Origin: Fulvivirga ligni
Lineage (GTDB): Bacteria > Bacteroidota > Bacteroidia > Cytophagales > Cyclobacteriaceae
DNA: 64,000 nt
Reading direction: 5' to 3'
Assembly (NCBI RefSeq): GCF_021389935.1
Contig: NZ_CP089979.1
Location: forward strand, 1,965,001-2,029,000
Part shown: one piece after another, positions 46,805 through 56,914 of the stretch
How the letters are laid out: each line of letters begins with the position of its first letter
Position numbering within the stretch: position 1 is the stretch's first letter
Notes under the pieces: generated by a model
What the model saw: only the letters and a program-made list of their open reading frames with translations
Database searches by the model: none
What the model was told of the DNA's origin: nothing
Position numbers and translations under genes: made by a program

Positions 46805-48489
46805 TGTTGAATAGTAGAAAACTAGAATCGTTCTTAAGGTTTTTCATTGGCCTGGTGGCTGTGGTGCTTATCAATATTGTAGCTGGAACTAATTTCTTCC
46901 GTCTAGATCTTACGGAAGAAGGGAGATATACGATTAAAGAGCCCACCAAGGAAATGCTTCATGATCTGGACGACGTCGTTTATATAGAGGTTTATCTTGA
47001 TGGTGATCTTAATTCCGGTTTCAAGAGGCTTCAAAGATCCATAAGAGAAACTTTAGAAGAGTTTAGAATATATTCAGGAGATAATATTCAGTATACTTTT
47101 AATGATCCTACCGCAGCTATGAGCGAAAAAGCTCGAGGTGAATTTATGAGAGATCTGATGGCAAAAGGTATACAGCCAACTAATATTATTGATAATCAGA
47201 ATGGTAACAGGGTAGAGAAACTGATATTTCCAGGAGCTCTGGTTTCTTATGGAGGTACTGAGGCTGGAGTAATGCTTTTGAAAGGCAACCAGGCGGCAAG
47301 TGCGGAGGAGAAGCTTAATCAATCTATTGAAAGCATAGAGTATGAGTTGGCCTCAGCCATACGAGAGCTAACCACACTTACTCGAAAGAAGGTGGCAATA
47401 GTGCGCGGCCATGGAGAATTAGATTCATTGCAGATGGCTAGTTTCACTTCCGCCTTATCTCAGAGATATGATTTGGGTAAAGAGCGCCTGGATAGAGATT
47501 TAAGTAGTTATGATGCGATGCTGATAGCTAAGCCGCAAAATAAATTTTCAGATCAGGAGAAGTACTATTTAGATCAGTACCTGATGAAAGGTGGTAAGGT
47601 AATGCTCCTTTTGGATAAGCTGCAGGCTAATATGGATAGCGCTTCGGCTCCAATGAATTTTGCTTTTCCTTATGATGAAAACCTTGATGATCAGCTTTTT
47701 AAATATGGCATCAGATTTAATAACGATCTTATTCAGGATCAACGGGCGGCTAGTTATCCTATTGTGGTTGGTAACATGGGTGATCAGCCTCAGTTAAGTC
47801 TTGAAAATTGGCCATTCTTTCCGATTGTTAATCAGTTTGCTAATCACCCCATCACCAGAAATATGGATGCGGTGTTGCTGAAATTTGTCTCTACAATGGA
47901 TAGTATTAAAGTGGATGGTGTGAAGAAAACGCCGCTGCTATTTACATCACAGTATTCAAGGTCAGTGACATCGCCTGTAAATGTATCTGTGCAAGATTTG
48001 AGGAAGAATCTAACCCCTGAAATGCTCAATAAACCGCATCTTCCAGTGGCATTTTTGCTAGAAGGCACTTTTACTTCTTTATATAAGAACCGCTTTAAGC
48101 CCGAAGGAATTAATGCGGATAATGCTATTGATGATTCGGATCCAAGTGCAAAAATGCTGGTGGTGAGTGATGGCGATATTGCAGAAAATGAGATCAACAA
48201 AAGAACCGGTGATCCACAGCCTCTCGGGTTTTACCCTTTTGCACAAAGTGAATTTGCTAATCAAGACTTTTTACTCAACTCACTGGCATATATGCTAGAC
48301 GACGGAGGATTGATCACCGCAAGAAACAAAGAGGTGAAAATAAGGCCTTTAGATAAAGTGAAGATCGATAGAGAGAAAACTAAATGGCAGATCATTAACC
48401 TGGTACTGCCCGTCTTGCTGATCATCATTTACGGACTGATAAGGTTTTATCTCAGAAAGAAAAAATATACTGGTTTTACAGGAGAATAA
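46798..48489 (+). CDS. gldG: Gliding motility-associated protein GldG
   Basis: GldG is the third component of the Gld ABC system. The 563 residues have an N-terminal membrane segment (about 12-32), the large periplasmic domain beginning NFFRLDLTEEGRYTIKEPTK and a C-terminal membrane helix (IINLVLPVLLIIIYGLIRFY, about 534-553). KKVAIVRGHGELDS is a recurrent motif. Confidence 0.92.
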   Translation: MVVLNSRKLESFLRFFIGLVAVVLINIVAGTNFFRLDLTEEGRYTIKEPTKEMLHDLDDVVYIEVYLDGDLNSGFKRLQRSIRETLEEFRIYSGDNIQYTFNDPTAAMSEKARGEFMRDLMAKGIQPTNIIDNQNGNRVEKLIFPGALVSYGGTEAGVMLLKGNQAASAEEKLNQSIESIEYELASAIRELTTLTRKKVAIVRGHGELDSLQMASFTSALSQRYDLGKERLDRDLSSYDAMLIAKPQNKFSDQEKYYLDQYLMKGGKVMLLLDKLQANMDSASAPMNFAFPYDENLDDQLFKYGIRFNNDLIQDQRAASYPIVVGNMGDQPQLSLENWPFFPIVNQFANHPITRNMDAVLLKFVSTMDSIKVDGVKKTPLLFTSQYSRSVTSPVNVSVQDLRKNLTPEMLNKPHLPVAFLLEGTFTSLYKNRFKPEGINADNAIDDSDPSAKMLVVSDGDIAENEINKRTGDPQPLGFYPFAQSEFANQDFLLNSLAYMLDDGGLITARNKEVKIRPLDKVKIDREKTKWQIINLVLPVLLIIIYGLIRFYLRKKKYTGFTGE

Positions 48490-48492
48490 TCC

Positions 48493-49449
48493 ATGCAGAG
48501 AAAAAGAAATATAAAGCTTATCGTTGTATTAGTAGCATTAATAGTGTCTACTGTGCTGGCGTATTTCTTTACGCGGCCTGCGGATAAGATTAAGGTGGAT
48601 AGAACCATTTTTGCGTACGAAGATCCTGCGGGTATCAATCAGGTGGTTTTCGAAAAAGCTAATCACAGCGATACTCTTCAATTCGATGGGTCTTTCTGGA
48701 GAGTAAATGATACTTATGATGCTGATCCTCAGCGTGTAAGTGTAATTTTTGCTATATTGAAGCAGGAGAGGGTAAGGAGAAAGGTAGCTAAGCAACAAGA
48801 GGATTCTTTACAGCAAGCTTTTGAGCAAAATGGGGTTCATGTTACCTTCTATGAGAATGGTAGTGCCGTGAAAGATTTCTATGTGCTTGGAGATGATGCG
48901 AGTAAGATGACTTACATGGCGGAAAGGCCTGATGAACAAGCATATATCGTTGAGATTCCTGGTTATAGAAGTTACCTGGCAGGTATTTATGAGCTAGATG
49001 TAAATGGCTGGAGAAACCCCAGGATATTCGATTTTAACTGGGCTAATCTTAAAGGTGTGGATGTTCTGTATCCGCAGAGTGAAAAAGGATTTAAAGTAGG
49101 GTTTGATCAAAGTTTTTATCAGGTGCACGGTTTGGCTGAGACAGATTCCTCCAGACTCACTGATTTTCTGGATGATGTGTCGTTGCTATATGCCAATGAT
49201 TTCCTTGACCCAAAAGAAGTTGAAAAATATAAAAATCAGGTTTCAGTAGAGCCTCAGGCTGTTATTTCAGTATATGATGTAGGAGATAAAGCCTACACAT
49301 TAGAGGTGTATGAAACCCTTCCAAATAATCGTGAAATAATCGGTAGAAAAGATTCTTCTGATTATGTTATATTTGATGTTTCACGGATTCGTAAAGTTTT
49401 AAGGCCGAAGAGCTTCTTTCAGAAAAAAGAAAGCGCTGATTTAAAATGA
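48493..49449 (+). CDS. DUF4340 membrane-anchored protein
   Basis: The 318 residues have one N-terminal membrane helix (about 8-27) and a periplasmic DUF4340 region with internal repeats. The family usually accompanies Gld-type ABC genes, and here the start lies 3 bp after gldG, so it is probably part of the same machine. Function is not established. Confidence 0.8.
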   Translation: MQRKRNIKLIVVLVALIVSTVLAYFFTRPADKIKVDRTIFAYEDPAGINQVVFEKANHSDTLQFDGSFWRVNDTYDADPQRVSVIFAILKQERVRRKVAKQQEDSLQQAFEQNGVHVTFYENGSAVKDFYVLGDDASKMTYMAERPDEQAYIVEIPGYRSYLAGIYELDVNGWRNPRIFDFNWANLKGVDVLYPQSEKGFKVGFDQSFYQVHGLAETDSSRLTDFLDDVSLLYANDFLDPKEVEKYKNQVSVEPQAVISVYDVGDKAYTLEVYETLPNNREIIGRKDSSDYVIFDVSRIRKVLRPKSFFQKKESADLK

Positions 49450-49454
49450 TAACG

Positions 49455-49485
49455 TTTCCTGAGAATGATTTTATTTTTAACTTTA
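49455..49485 (+). promoter_or_regulatory. Possible dnaN promoter
   Basis: TTTC at 49455-49458, then 19 bases, then TAACTTTA at 49478-49485. Each element differs by one base from the Bacteroidota consensus. The spacing is right and dnaN begins 39 bases downstream. Confidence 0.3.
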
Positions 49486-49524
49486 CCGAGTTTTAAAATT
49501 AACTATACGTAATCAACATCAGTA

Positions 49525-50649
49525 ATGAAATTTATAGTCTCGTCATCAGCACTTTTAAAGCAGCTTGCTAGTATCAATGGTGTAATTACTACTAATCCTG
49601 TAGTGCCTATTCTTGAAAATTTCCTTTTTGAAATTGAAGATGGTAAGCTTACAGTTACAGCATCTGACTTGCAGACTTCTATGATCACTGAGATTGATGT
49701 TGAGTCGAAGGAAAGTGGAAATATTGCCGTGCCTGCAAAAATATTATTGGAAACGTTGAAAAACCTTCCTGAGCAGCCAGTGACTTTTACTATAGATGAA
49801 GATACGTACAGCGTAGAGATTAGCAGTGATAACGGACGTTATAAGCTGGCAGGTGAAAATGCTACGGACTTCCCGAAAGTGCCTACCGTTTCTGATGATT
49901 TTTCTGTGGATATGTCTACAGAGGTGTTGAGCAGTGCTATAAATAATACGATTTTTGCTACCAGTAATGACGAACTAAGACCCGCTATGACTGGTGTTTA
50001 TATGAATCTTACTGATACTAATACAACTTTTGTTTCTACTGATGGACACAGGTTAATTAGATATAGAAGAGTAGATGTGGCTTCTGATAATGGTAATGCC
50101 ATCATTATCCCTCGTAAGGCGCTAAACCTTTTAAAATCTACATTGCCATCAGAAAATACGAATGTATCGGTAGAATTTAACGTTTCTAATGCTTTCTTCA
50201 GATTCAACAATATCAGAATGATCTGTAGATTGATTGACGAGCGTTTCCCAGATTACGAAAACGTAATTCCTGTTGATAATAACAATAATATGGTAATCGA
50301 TCGCTCTGAGATATTGAGCTCACTAAAAAGGATTGCTATTTATGCTAACAAAACTACTCACCAGGTAAGATTAAAAATAACTGGCAGCGAGCTTCAGATC
50401 TCTGCTGAGGATTTAGATTTCGCTAACGAGGCAAATGAAAGACTCTCTTGTGAGCATGACGGAGAAGATATCGAAATCGGATTCAACGCCAAGTTCTTAA
50501 TTGAAATGCTTAACAATGTAGACTCTGATAAGGTAGAACTAAGACTTTCAGAGCCAAATAAAGCAGGTCTACTTATTCCATTAGATAAAAATGATAACGA
50601 AGATATCCTTATGCTGGTAATGCCAGTTATGTTGAATAACTACGTTTAA
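49525..50649 (+). CDS. dnaN: DNA polymerase III beta subunit (sliding clamp)
   Basis: The clamp tethers DNA polymerase to the template. The 374 residues contain the three repeated clamp domains, with VITTNPVVPILENFLFEIED at the N-terminus, RPAMTGVYMNL with FVSTDGHRLIRYRR in the middle and the ending LMLVMPVMLNNYV. dnaN stands alone behind gld genes rather than next to dnaA, which is usual in this phylum. A tidy terminator follows. Confidence 0.96.
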   Translation: MKFIVSSSALLKQLASINGVITTNPVVPILENFLFEIEDGKLTVTASDLQTSMITEIDVESKESGNIAVPAKILLETLKNLPEQPVTFTIDEDTYSVEISSDNGRYKLAGENATDFPKVPTVSDDFSVDMSTEVLSSAINNTIFATSNDELRPAMTGVYMNLTDTNTTFVSTDGHRLIRYRRVDVASDNGNAIIIPRKALNLLKSTLPSENTNVSVEFNVSNAFFRFNNIRMICRLIDERFPDYENVIPVDNNNNMVIDRSEILSSLKRIAIYANKTTHQVRLKITGSELQISAEDLDFANEANERLSCEHDGEDIEIGFNAKFLIEMLNNVDSDKVELRLSEPNKAGLLIPLDKNDNEDILMLVMPVMLNNYV

Positions 50650-50673
50650 GGAAAGATATACATATAAAATCAC

Positions 50674-50697
50674 AAGGGTCGCAAGACCCTTTTTTTA
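50674..50697 (+). terminator. dnaN terminator with GCAA loop
   Basis: AAGGGTC, loop GCAA (GNRA type), GACCCTT followed by a T-run (TTTTTTA). Confidence 0.85.
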
Positions 50698-50711
50698 TGA
50701 CCAAGAATTAA

Positions 50712-50766
50712 CCCAATAACCAATAACCAATAACCAATAACTCAATAACCCAACAACTCAATAACC
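50712..50766. repeat. Short tandem repeat (CCAATAA heptamer)
   Basis: Four perfect CCAATAA units at 50713-50740 are followed by degenerate 8-base variants (CTCAATAA, CCCAACAA, CTCAATAA). The block lies between the dnaN terminator and the convergent stop codon at 50768. Its role is unknown; slippage is expected. Confidence 0.85.
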
Positions 50767-50767
50767 A

Positions 50768-52333
50768 TCACCCTTCCTTCTCCTCCCTCAAAATAGCATC
50801 AGCCTTAGCTCTAATCACCTTACCCACAGGCTTCTTCTGAATCTTGCTCTCAAGCCACTCGATAATATCAAAATAGATAAAAGCACGCTTTTCGTATGGG
50901 TTTTTCTTTAATGGTATAAGCTGGTTTCTTAGTTTTTCGAATTCAGGTATCAACTCATCTTCCGTGATCTGATAACTTAGTTTTTTCAGGAAGTTGAGAA
51001 TGTACTTCTGGAAATTATGTAAATCGTCTTTCTTTAGTAAAAAGCGATAAGTAGAGCGGATGTAATAGTCAATTACATCTACGTTGCCGAGCTCATAATG
51101 ACTGATCAGGTTAAGGATTCTGGCGAAGGAGTGGATGTCTTCTCTGATGTCTACATTTTCTGAATTCAATATTCTGTTTAGCCAGAAGATAGCCTCATGA
51201 TAATCGCCATTTCCAAAATACAGGCAAGACATTTTATAGTACATAATCAGTTTGGAATGGTTGTCTATCTGGTTGATAAACTGCTCTAAACCTGGCTTGA
51301 TTTTGTTCATAAGAGCTACTCCAATTTCAAAATCGCCAAGCATAAAAAAGCGATTGAATTCATGTACGTAGGTGTATTTTAGCAGGCGCAGTTGAATATT
51401 CTCATTCATTACATTTCTAGGAAAATGCCTGATCTCCCTCAGCTGCCTGCTGGTCTGTACGAATTCATAATATTTATAAAGCTTGTACTGAGCTATTAAA
51501 AGGTTGTTAATAGCCCGGATGTAGGATTCCAGCTTTGATACTTTAATTTGCTTATACTGCTCAAAAAGATTGACCCATTTGCGTGCATACTTGTATCCGT
51601 TTTCAAAATCCTGAATAAAGAAATAATACCCCACATATAAATTGTAGAGATTTAGTTTTTCATCAAGGGATAGCTTTTGCTCTTCATATACAGGTAGGCT
51701 GGCTTTAAACATGCCAGTGATTCTGTCGTAATCACTTTCATTTCTGATGAAACCTATCTTCATGTAAGAGGCATTTAGCTTGGCCGCCAGGTTGGTGAAA
51801 ATATTTATGTTGTTAATGCGATTATTGCAGTCCTGAACCTCTTCTATAATTTTATTTACACGCACCTGATTTCCAGGTCCTACTGTCTGGTTAAGGACGT
51901 TCTTTTCCCATTTTAATATTTCCAGCTGTAGCTCTAGATTACCAATTTTCTGAGCCTGCTTTTTCGCTTTCTTTAAAACGCTGGCGCACTGATCATACAG
52001 GCTTCGATTAAAGAGAATCTGGGCATAATCGATCATTTCCCTGATCTGTATGTCTATTACTGATCCTTGATTGTACTGCCTTATGCATTGTAAGATTTTT
52101 TTGTATAAATGAGATTTTAAGTTGGAAAGCTGGGTAGGATTTAATGATGAATCTTTTCTTAAAATATCATTTTCATTAAAGTGTGTTTGCGCGTCAATAA
52201 GCTCGAATAACCTTACATACTTTCTGCTCGCACTATCGCTTTCTGCATTTACAGATACCTTGAAATATCGTTTTTCACTTTTTTTAAGTGATTTTATTAA
52301 TAAAAATAAAGCGTCTGATTTCTCCTTAGGCAT
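50768..52333 (-). CDS. Conserved helical (TPR-like) protein of unknown function
   Basis: I do not recognise a named family for this 521-residue protein. It is cytosolic (no signal peptide), starts MPKEKSDALFLLIKSLKKSE and is predicted to be a chain of helices with TPR-like periodicity (for example YDQCASVLKKAKKQAQKIGN), often with aromatic residues at repeat ends. It converges on dnaN and diverges from leuA. Confidence 0.75.
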   Translation of the reverse strand: MPKEKSDALFLLIKSLKKSEKRYFKVSVNAESDSASRKYVRLFELIDAQTHFNENDILRKDSSLNPTQLSNLKSHLYKKILQCIRQYNQGSVIDIQIREMIDYAQILFNRSLYDQCASVLKKAKKQAQKIGNLELQLEILKWEKNVLNQTVGPGNQVRVNKIIEEVQDCNNRINNINIFTNLAAKLNASYMKIGFIRNESDYDRITGMFKASLPVYEEQKLSLDEKLNLYNLYVGYYFFIQDFENGYKYARKWVNLFEQYKQIKVSKLESYIRAINNLLIAQYKLYKYYEFVQTSRQLREIRHFPRNVMNENIQLRLLKYTYVHEFNRFFMLGDFEIGVALMNKIKPGLEQFINQIDNHSKLIMYYKMSCLYFGNGDYHEAIFWLNRILNSENVDIREDIHSFARILNLISHYELGNVDVIDYYIRSTYRFLLKKDDLHNFQKYILNFLKKLSYQITEDELIPEFEKLRNQLIPLKKNPYEKRAFIYFDIIEWLESKIQKKPVGKVIRAKADAILREEKEG

Positions 52334-52456
52334 CGTATTTATAGATATTAAAATATATGCCTAAATATAGTAATTAGCGGATTATGTTGAAAATATTACC
52401 ATTTAGAAATTGTATTTAATCCCTTTTTAGGTAGCTCGTAAGCTTTGCTGGTCTGT

Positions 52457-52464
52457 TACATTTG
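52457..52464 (+). promoter_or_regulatory. Possible -7 element of the leu-ilv operon
   Basis: TACATTTG matches TAnnTTTG exactly and ends 31 bases before the leuA ATG. No TTTG occurs at the expected -33 place. No T-box or leader peptide was visible in the 160 bases upstream of leuA. Confidence 0.35.
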
Positions 52465-52495
52465 ATGTCAATATTTGAAACGAGACCATTTTATT

Positions 52496-53662
52496 ATGAA
52501 TAACAGAATCCAAATTTTTGATACTACCTTGAGGGATGGCGAGCAGGTGCCAGGTTGTGGCTTATCTAAAAACGAAAAAATAACCATAGCAAGAGCACTC
52601 GAAGAACTGGGAGTAGATGTAATAGAAGCTGGATTTCCTATATCAAGCCCTGGAGATTTTCAATCTGTAGTGGCTGTTTCAAAAGAAATTAAAAACGCAA
52701 CAGTTTGTGCTCTTTCAAGAGCCATAGAGAAAGATATAGATGCTGCCGCTGAGGCTGTAAAACATGCTGCAAGACCTAGAATACATACAGGTATTGGTAC
52801 TTCAGATCAGCACGTTTTTACTAAAATCAGAACTACACGAGAGGATATTTTAGTGAGAGCCGAAAGATGCGTGAAATATGCAAAGAAATTTGTTGAAGAT
52901 GTAGAATTCTATGCTGAAGATGCCGGAAGAACAGATAATGAGTTTTTAGCTCAGGTCATCCAAGTGGCAGTGAATGCCGGTGCAACTGTGGTAAATATTC
53001 CTGATACTACAGGATATTGCTTGCCAGAAGAATACGGTAAAAAAATCAAATTCCTTTGCGATAATGTAATTGGAATAGAGCATGTTACCATCTCAACTCA
53101 TTGTCATAATGATCTTGGCTTGTCTACAGCAAACAGTATAGAGGCCATTAAAAATGGTGCTCGTCAGGTAGAGTGTACCATTAACGGTATCGGAGAGAGA
53201 GCCGGAAATACTTCTTTAGAGGAAGTGGTAATGATTCTTAAAAAGCATAACTGGTTAAACTATGACACTGGTATAGATTCTACTAAAATATACCCAATCA
53301 GCCAGTTAGTGTCTTCTACCATGAATATGCCTGTGCAGCCTAATAAGGCTATTGTAGGAAGCAATGCTTTCGCTCACTCGTCAGGTATTCACCAGGATGG
53401 TGTAATCAAAAACAGAGATAACTATGAGATCATTGCTCCTGAAGAAGTAGGGGTAGATGAGTCTTCAATTATATTAACAGCACGTAGCGGAAGAGCTGCA
53501 TTGAACTTCAGAGTTGGGAAATTAGGAGTACAGTTGAGTAAAGATGAATTGGAAAATGTATACTCAAGATTCCTGGAAGTGGCAGATAGAGTAAGTGTGG
53601 TGAATGATGCAGAACTTAAAAATTTGGTGAGCCAGTATTTGATCACCAATACAAACTTTTAA
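52496..53662 (+). CDS. leuA: 2-isopropylmalate synthase (short form without the regulatory domain)
   Basis: LeuA condenses acetyl-CoA with 2-oxoisovalerate as the first step to leucine. I start at the ATG at 52496 ([20 protein letters not shown]); a TTG at 52475 would add seven unlikely residues. The 388 residues contain the DTTLRDGEQ motif, the [10 protein letters not shown] metal-binding stretch, [16 protein letters not shown] and [10 protein letters not shown]. The protein stops after the catalytic region, while E. coli LeuA (about 520 residues) continues with a C-terminal leucine-sensing domain. Context (leuC-leuD-leuB directly follow) makes LeuA far likelier than homocitrate or citramalate synthase. 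Confidence 0.92.
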   Translation: MNNRIQIFDTTLRDGEQVPGCGLSKNEKITIARALEELGVDVIEAGFPISSPGDFQSVVAVSKEIKNATVCALSRAIEKDIDAAAEAVKHAARPRIHTGIGTSDQHVFTKIRTTREDILVRAERCVKYAKKFVEDVEFYAEDAGRTDNEFLAQVIQVAVNAGATVVNIPDTTGYCLPEEYGKKIKFLCDNVIGIEHVTISTHCHNDLGLSTANSIEAIKNGARQVECTINGIGERAGNTSLEEVVMILKKHNWLNYDTGIDSTKIYPISQLVSSTMNMPVQPNKAIVGSNAFAHSSGIHQDGVIKNRDNYEIIAPEEVGVDESSIILTARSGRAALNFRVGKLGVQLSKDELENVYSRFLEVADRVSVVNDAELKNLVSQYLITNTNF

Positions 53663-53676
53663 TTTTTAAAAATCAA

Positions 53677-55071
53677 ATGAGTAAAACGCTTTTTGATAAG
53701 ATTTGGGATAAGCATGTGGTTCAGGAAATAAAAGATGGACCACAAGTTTTATATATAGACCGTCATTTTATACATGAGGTAACTAGTCCGCAGGCTTTTG
53801 CGGGACTTAAAAATAGAGGCATTGGAGTTTTCAGACCAGACCAAACCGTGGCTACTGCTGATCATAACGTGCCTACCAAAGACCAGCATCTTCCTATAAA
53901 AGATCAGCTTTCAAGGCATCAGGTTGATACACTGGTTCAAAACTGTAAAGATTTTGGTGTTGAGCTATATGGCTTGGGCCATCCATTTCAGGGAATTGTG
54001 CACGTAATAGGGCCAGAGTTGGGTATTACTCAGCCGGGCATGACTATAGTTTGTGGTGATAGCCATACATCTACACACGGGGCCTTTGGAAATATCGCTT
54101 TCGGTATTGGCACCAGTGAGGTAGAGCAGGTGTTTGCTACTCAGTGTATCCTTCAGAAGAAACCTAAAACCATGAAGATTCAGGTGGATGGTCAGCTTAG
54201 AAAAGGAGTTACTTCAAAAGATATTGTTCTGTACATCATCTCTCAAATCACTACTGGAGGAGGAACAGGATATTTTATTGAGTTCTGTGGTACTGCCATT
54301 GAATCACTTTCTATGGAGGCTAGAATGACCATTTGCAATATGAGTATTGAGATGGGGGCCCGTGGTGGAATGATCGCTCCAGATGAAATCACTTTTTCAT
54401 ATCTGAAAGGCAAAAAGTTTGCTCCGGAAGGAGAAGAATGGGATAAGAAATTAGCCTATTGGAAGACCCTAAAGACTGATGCTGACGCCACATTTGATAA
54501 GGAGTATGTTTTTAAGGCTGAAGACATAGAACCGATGATCACTTATGGTACTAATCCTGGAATGGGCATTGGTATTACCCAGAGCATACCTGGAGGAAAC
54601 GGGCAGATGGATGCCGGGTTGAAAAAATCACTTGAGTACATGGACCTAAAAGGAGGTTCTCAGCTTTTGGGTAAAAGGATCGATTATGTATTTATTGGAA
54701 GCTGTACTAACTCCAGAATCGAAGATTTGAGATTAGTTGCTAATCTGGTAAAAGGGAAAAGAAAAGCTGAACATGTAAATGCTATGATCATCCCTGGCTC
54801 TAAGCAGGTGGAGGATCAGGCTAAGGCAGAAGGTATAGATAAAATTTTGGCAGAGGCGGGCTTCGAGCTGCGTCAACCAGGATGCTCAGCATGTTTGGGT
54901 ATGAATGAAGATAAGGTGCCAAGAGGAAAATATTGTGTTTCTACCTCTAACAGAAACTTTGAAGGCAGACAAGGACCGGGTGCCAGAACTATGTTGGCTA
55001 GTCCTTTAACAGCGGCAGCTGCGGCTTTGAATGGCTATATCACTGATGTTAGAGAAATGATAGAAGACTAA
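53677..55071 (+). CDS. leuC: 3-isopropylmalate dehydratase large subunit
   Basis: Converts 2- to 3-isopropylmalate together with LeuD. The 464 residues show the aconitase fold with iron-sulfur cysteines in [13 protein letters not shown] and [26 protein letters not shown] and the C-terminal [20 protein letters not shown]. It lies 14 bp after leuA and 7 bp before leuD. Confidence 0.97.
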   Translation: MSKTLFDKIWDKHVVQEIKDGPQVLYIDRHFIHEVTSPQAFAGLKNRGIGVFRPDQTVATADHNVPTKDQHLPIKDQLSRHQVDTLVQNCKDFGVELYGLGHPFQGIVHVIGPELGITQPGMTIVCGDSHTSTHGAFGNIAFGIGTSEVEQVFATQCILQKKPKTMKIQVDGQLRKGVTSKDIVLYIISQITTGGGTGYFIEFCGTAIESLSMEARMTICNMSIEMGARGGMIAPDEITFSYLKGKKFAPEGEEWDKKLAYWKTLKTDADATFDKEYVFKAEDIEPMITYGTNPGMGIGITQSIPGGNGQMDAGLKKSLEYMDLKGGSQLLGKRIDYVFIGSCTNSRIEDLRLVANLVKGKRKAEHVNAMIIPGSKQVEDQAKAEGIDKILAEAGFELRQPGCSACLGMNEDKVPRGKYCVSTSNRNFEGRQGPGARTMLASPLTAAAAALNGYITDVREMIED

Positions 55072-55078
55072 AATTGAG

Positions 55079-55672
55079 ATGGATAAATTCGATACATTAA
55101 TATCAACATGCGTTCCTGTTCCCTTTCAGGATATAGATACTGACCAGATTATTCCGGCCAGATTTTTAAAGGCTACCACCAGAGAAGGATTTGGAGATAA
55201 TCTGTTCTGTGACTGGAGGTATGATGACCAGGGTAATCCTAATGCTGACTTTGTGTTAAACAAGGATACTTATACTGGAAAAATATTAGTAGGTGGTAGA
55301 AACTTTGGCTGTGGATCTAGTAGAGAGCATGCTGCCTGGGCCATCTATGATTATGGGTTTAAAGTGGTGATTAGCAGCTTCTTTGCTGACATATTTAAAA
55401 ATAATGCGCTTAACAATGGTCTTTTGCCAGTGCAGGTGTCTGATAGCTTTTTAGAGAAGCTTTTTAGCGCCATAGAAGATGATCCTGAGGCGGAGGTGAA
55501 AGTAGACCTTGATGAGCAAACTGTGAGCCTTTTGGGCTCTAATCTAAGCGAGAAATTTGAGATCAATCCTTATAAGAAGCATTGTCTTAAAAACGGCTTT
55601 GATGACATAGATTTTCTGCTGAGCAGTCTTGATAAAGTGGAGGCTTACGAGGCGGAAAATACAATAAAGTAA
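55079..55672 (+). CDS. leuD: 3-isopropylmalate dehydratase small subunit
   Basis: The swivel domain partner of LeuC. The 197 residues carry the motifs [14 protein letters not shown] and [18 protein letters not shown], and the usual length of about 200. Confidence 0.97.
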   Translation: MDKFDTLISTCVPVPFQDIDTDQIIPARFLKATTREGFGDNLFCDWRYDDQGNPNADFVLNKDTYTGKILVGGRNFGCGSSREHAAWAIYDYGFKVVISSFFADIFKNNALNNGLLPVQVSDSFLEKLFSAIEDDPEAEVKVDLDEQTVSLLGSNLSEKFEINPYKKHCLKNGFDDIDFLLSSLDKVEAYEAENTIK

Positions 55673-55687
55673 TGATGGGTGAAACAT

Positions 55688-55731
55688 GCCCCTCGTAGAG
55701 ATATGGTTTAGGTTGACCTTTCTACGGGGGC
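55688..55731 (+). other. Long hairpin between leuD and leuB
   Basis: GCCCC(T)CGTAGA at 55688-55699 pairs with TCTACGGGGGC at 55721-55731 in an 11-bp stem with one bulged T; a short GGT/ACC helix can form in the loop. No strong T-run follows, so it is more likely an mRNA-processing or stability element than a terminator. Confidence 0.6.
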
Positions 55732-55756
55732 TGTTTCTATTATAGCAAATATAACA

Positions 55757-56833
55757 ATGAAGAAAAATATCGCAATATTGCCTGGAGATGGTATAGGGCC
55801 GGAAGTAACAAAACAGGCTTTAAAAGCATTACAATCTATAGAAGAAAGTTTCGGACATGAGTTTACCTATAAAGAAGCTCTTGTAGGTGCGGCAGCCATA
55901 GATGCTACTGGCAACCCTTTTCCTGAAGAAACTGAAAATACATGCCGTGAGGCAGATGCTATCTTGTTTGGGGCTATCGGTGACCCTAAATATGATAATG
56001 ACCCTAAAGCAAAAGTGAGACCTGAGCAAGGTCTGTTAGCCATGAGAAAGAAATTAAATCTCTTTGCTAACGTGAGGCCAGTGAAAAGTTATGATGCTTT
56101 GTTATCAAAATCACCATTAAAAGAGAGCATTATTCAGGGTACTGATTTTGTTGTATTCAGAGAGCTTACCGGAGGTATTTATTTCGGCCAGCCCAGAGGT
56201 AGATCGGAGGATGGAAGTAGCGCTTTTGATACCTGTAACTACAGCAAAGAAGAAATAACCCGAATAGCTAAGTTGGCTTTTGAGGCCGCTGGAAATAGGA
56301 GTAAGAGATTGACACTGGTAGACAAAGCCAATGTATTAGCCACTTCGCGCTTGTGGAGAGAAACCGTGCAGGAGATGGCTGCAGATTACCCTGACATAGA
56401 ACTAGACTATATGTTTGTGGATAACGCAGCTATGAAGATTATTCAAAATCCAAAAGGATTTGATGTAGTACTAACTGAGAACATGTTTGGTGACATTATC
56501 ACAGATGAGGCTTCGGTAATAGCTGGCTCATTAGGTATGTTGCCATCAGCTTCAATAGGAACAGAACAAAGTTTGTTCGAACCCATTCACGGATCGTTTC
56601 CTCAGGCTGCAGGAAAGAATTTGGCTAACCCTTTCGGCGCCATTCTTTCGGCAGCCATGCTGCTGGAGTATTCCTTTGGCCTGGTAGAGGAAAGTAAAGC
56701 AATACAAGAAGCTGTTTTAAAAGCTGTAGAAGAAGGATTTGTTACTGAAGATATTAACAGCGATAATCCTAAAACTACAGAAGAGGTAGGAGACAAGGTT
56801 GCTGCCTACATCAAGGAGGCATTAGCAGTTTAA
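55757..56833 (+). CDS. leuB: 3-isopropylmalate dehydrogenase
   Basis: Oxidatively decarboxylates 3-isopropylmalate to 2-oxoisocaproate with NAD. The 358 residues contain LPGDGIGPEVTKQALKAL, RELTGGIYFGQPRG, the catalytic Lys/Asp region VDKANVLATSRLWRE, and FGDIITDEASVIAGSLGMLP with EPIHGSFPQAAGK. It follows the leuD hairpin by 25 bp and is the last leu gene. Confidence 0.97.
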   Translation: MKKNIAILPGDGIGPEVTKQALKALQSIEESFGHEFTYKEALVGAAAIDATGNPFPEETENTCREADAILFGAIGDPKYDNDPKAKVRPEQGLLAMRKKLNLFANVRPVKSYDALLSKSPLKESIIQGTDFVVFRELTGGIYFGQPRGRSEDGSSAFDTCNYSKEEITRIAKLAFEAAGNRSKRLTLVDKANVLATSRLWRETVQEMAADYPDIELDYMFVDNAAMKIIQNPKGFDVVLTENMFGDIITDEASVIAGSLGMLPSASIGTEQSLFEPIHGSFPQAAGKNLANPFGAILSAAMLLEYSFGLVEESKAIQEAVLKAVEEGFVTEDINSDNPKTTEEVGDKVAAYIKEALAV

Positions 56834-56891
56834 GAATAGTTATTATGGAAAAAAACATGCCACAGCGTTGTTATTTCAAAAACTATTTGGT

Positions 56892-56899
56892 TAGCTTTA
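56892..56899 (+). promoter_or_regulatory. Possible internal promoter before the ilv attenuator
   Basis: TAGCTTTA is one base off TAnnTTTG, with a TTG at 56868-56870 21 bases upstream. A start near 56905 would put the leader-peptide ATG close to the 5' end. Read-through from leuB is an equally good source of transcripts. Confidence 0.25.
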
Positions 56900-56914
56900 A
56901 ATCAAAGAACAAGA

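Noticed and set aside
50712-50766. CRISPR array
   Set aside because: Units of 7-8 bases without spacers; a simple tandem repeat.
52384-52419. An 11-codon frame (MLKILPFRNCI) before leuA as a leucine leader peptide
   Set aside because: Only two Leu residues, no following terminator and no competing hairpins.
52334-52495. T-box or other riboswitch upstream of leuA
   Set aside because: No T-box sequence, no long stem structure and no terminator; only a possible -7 element.
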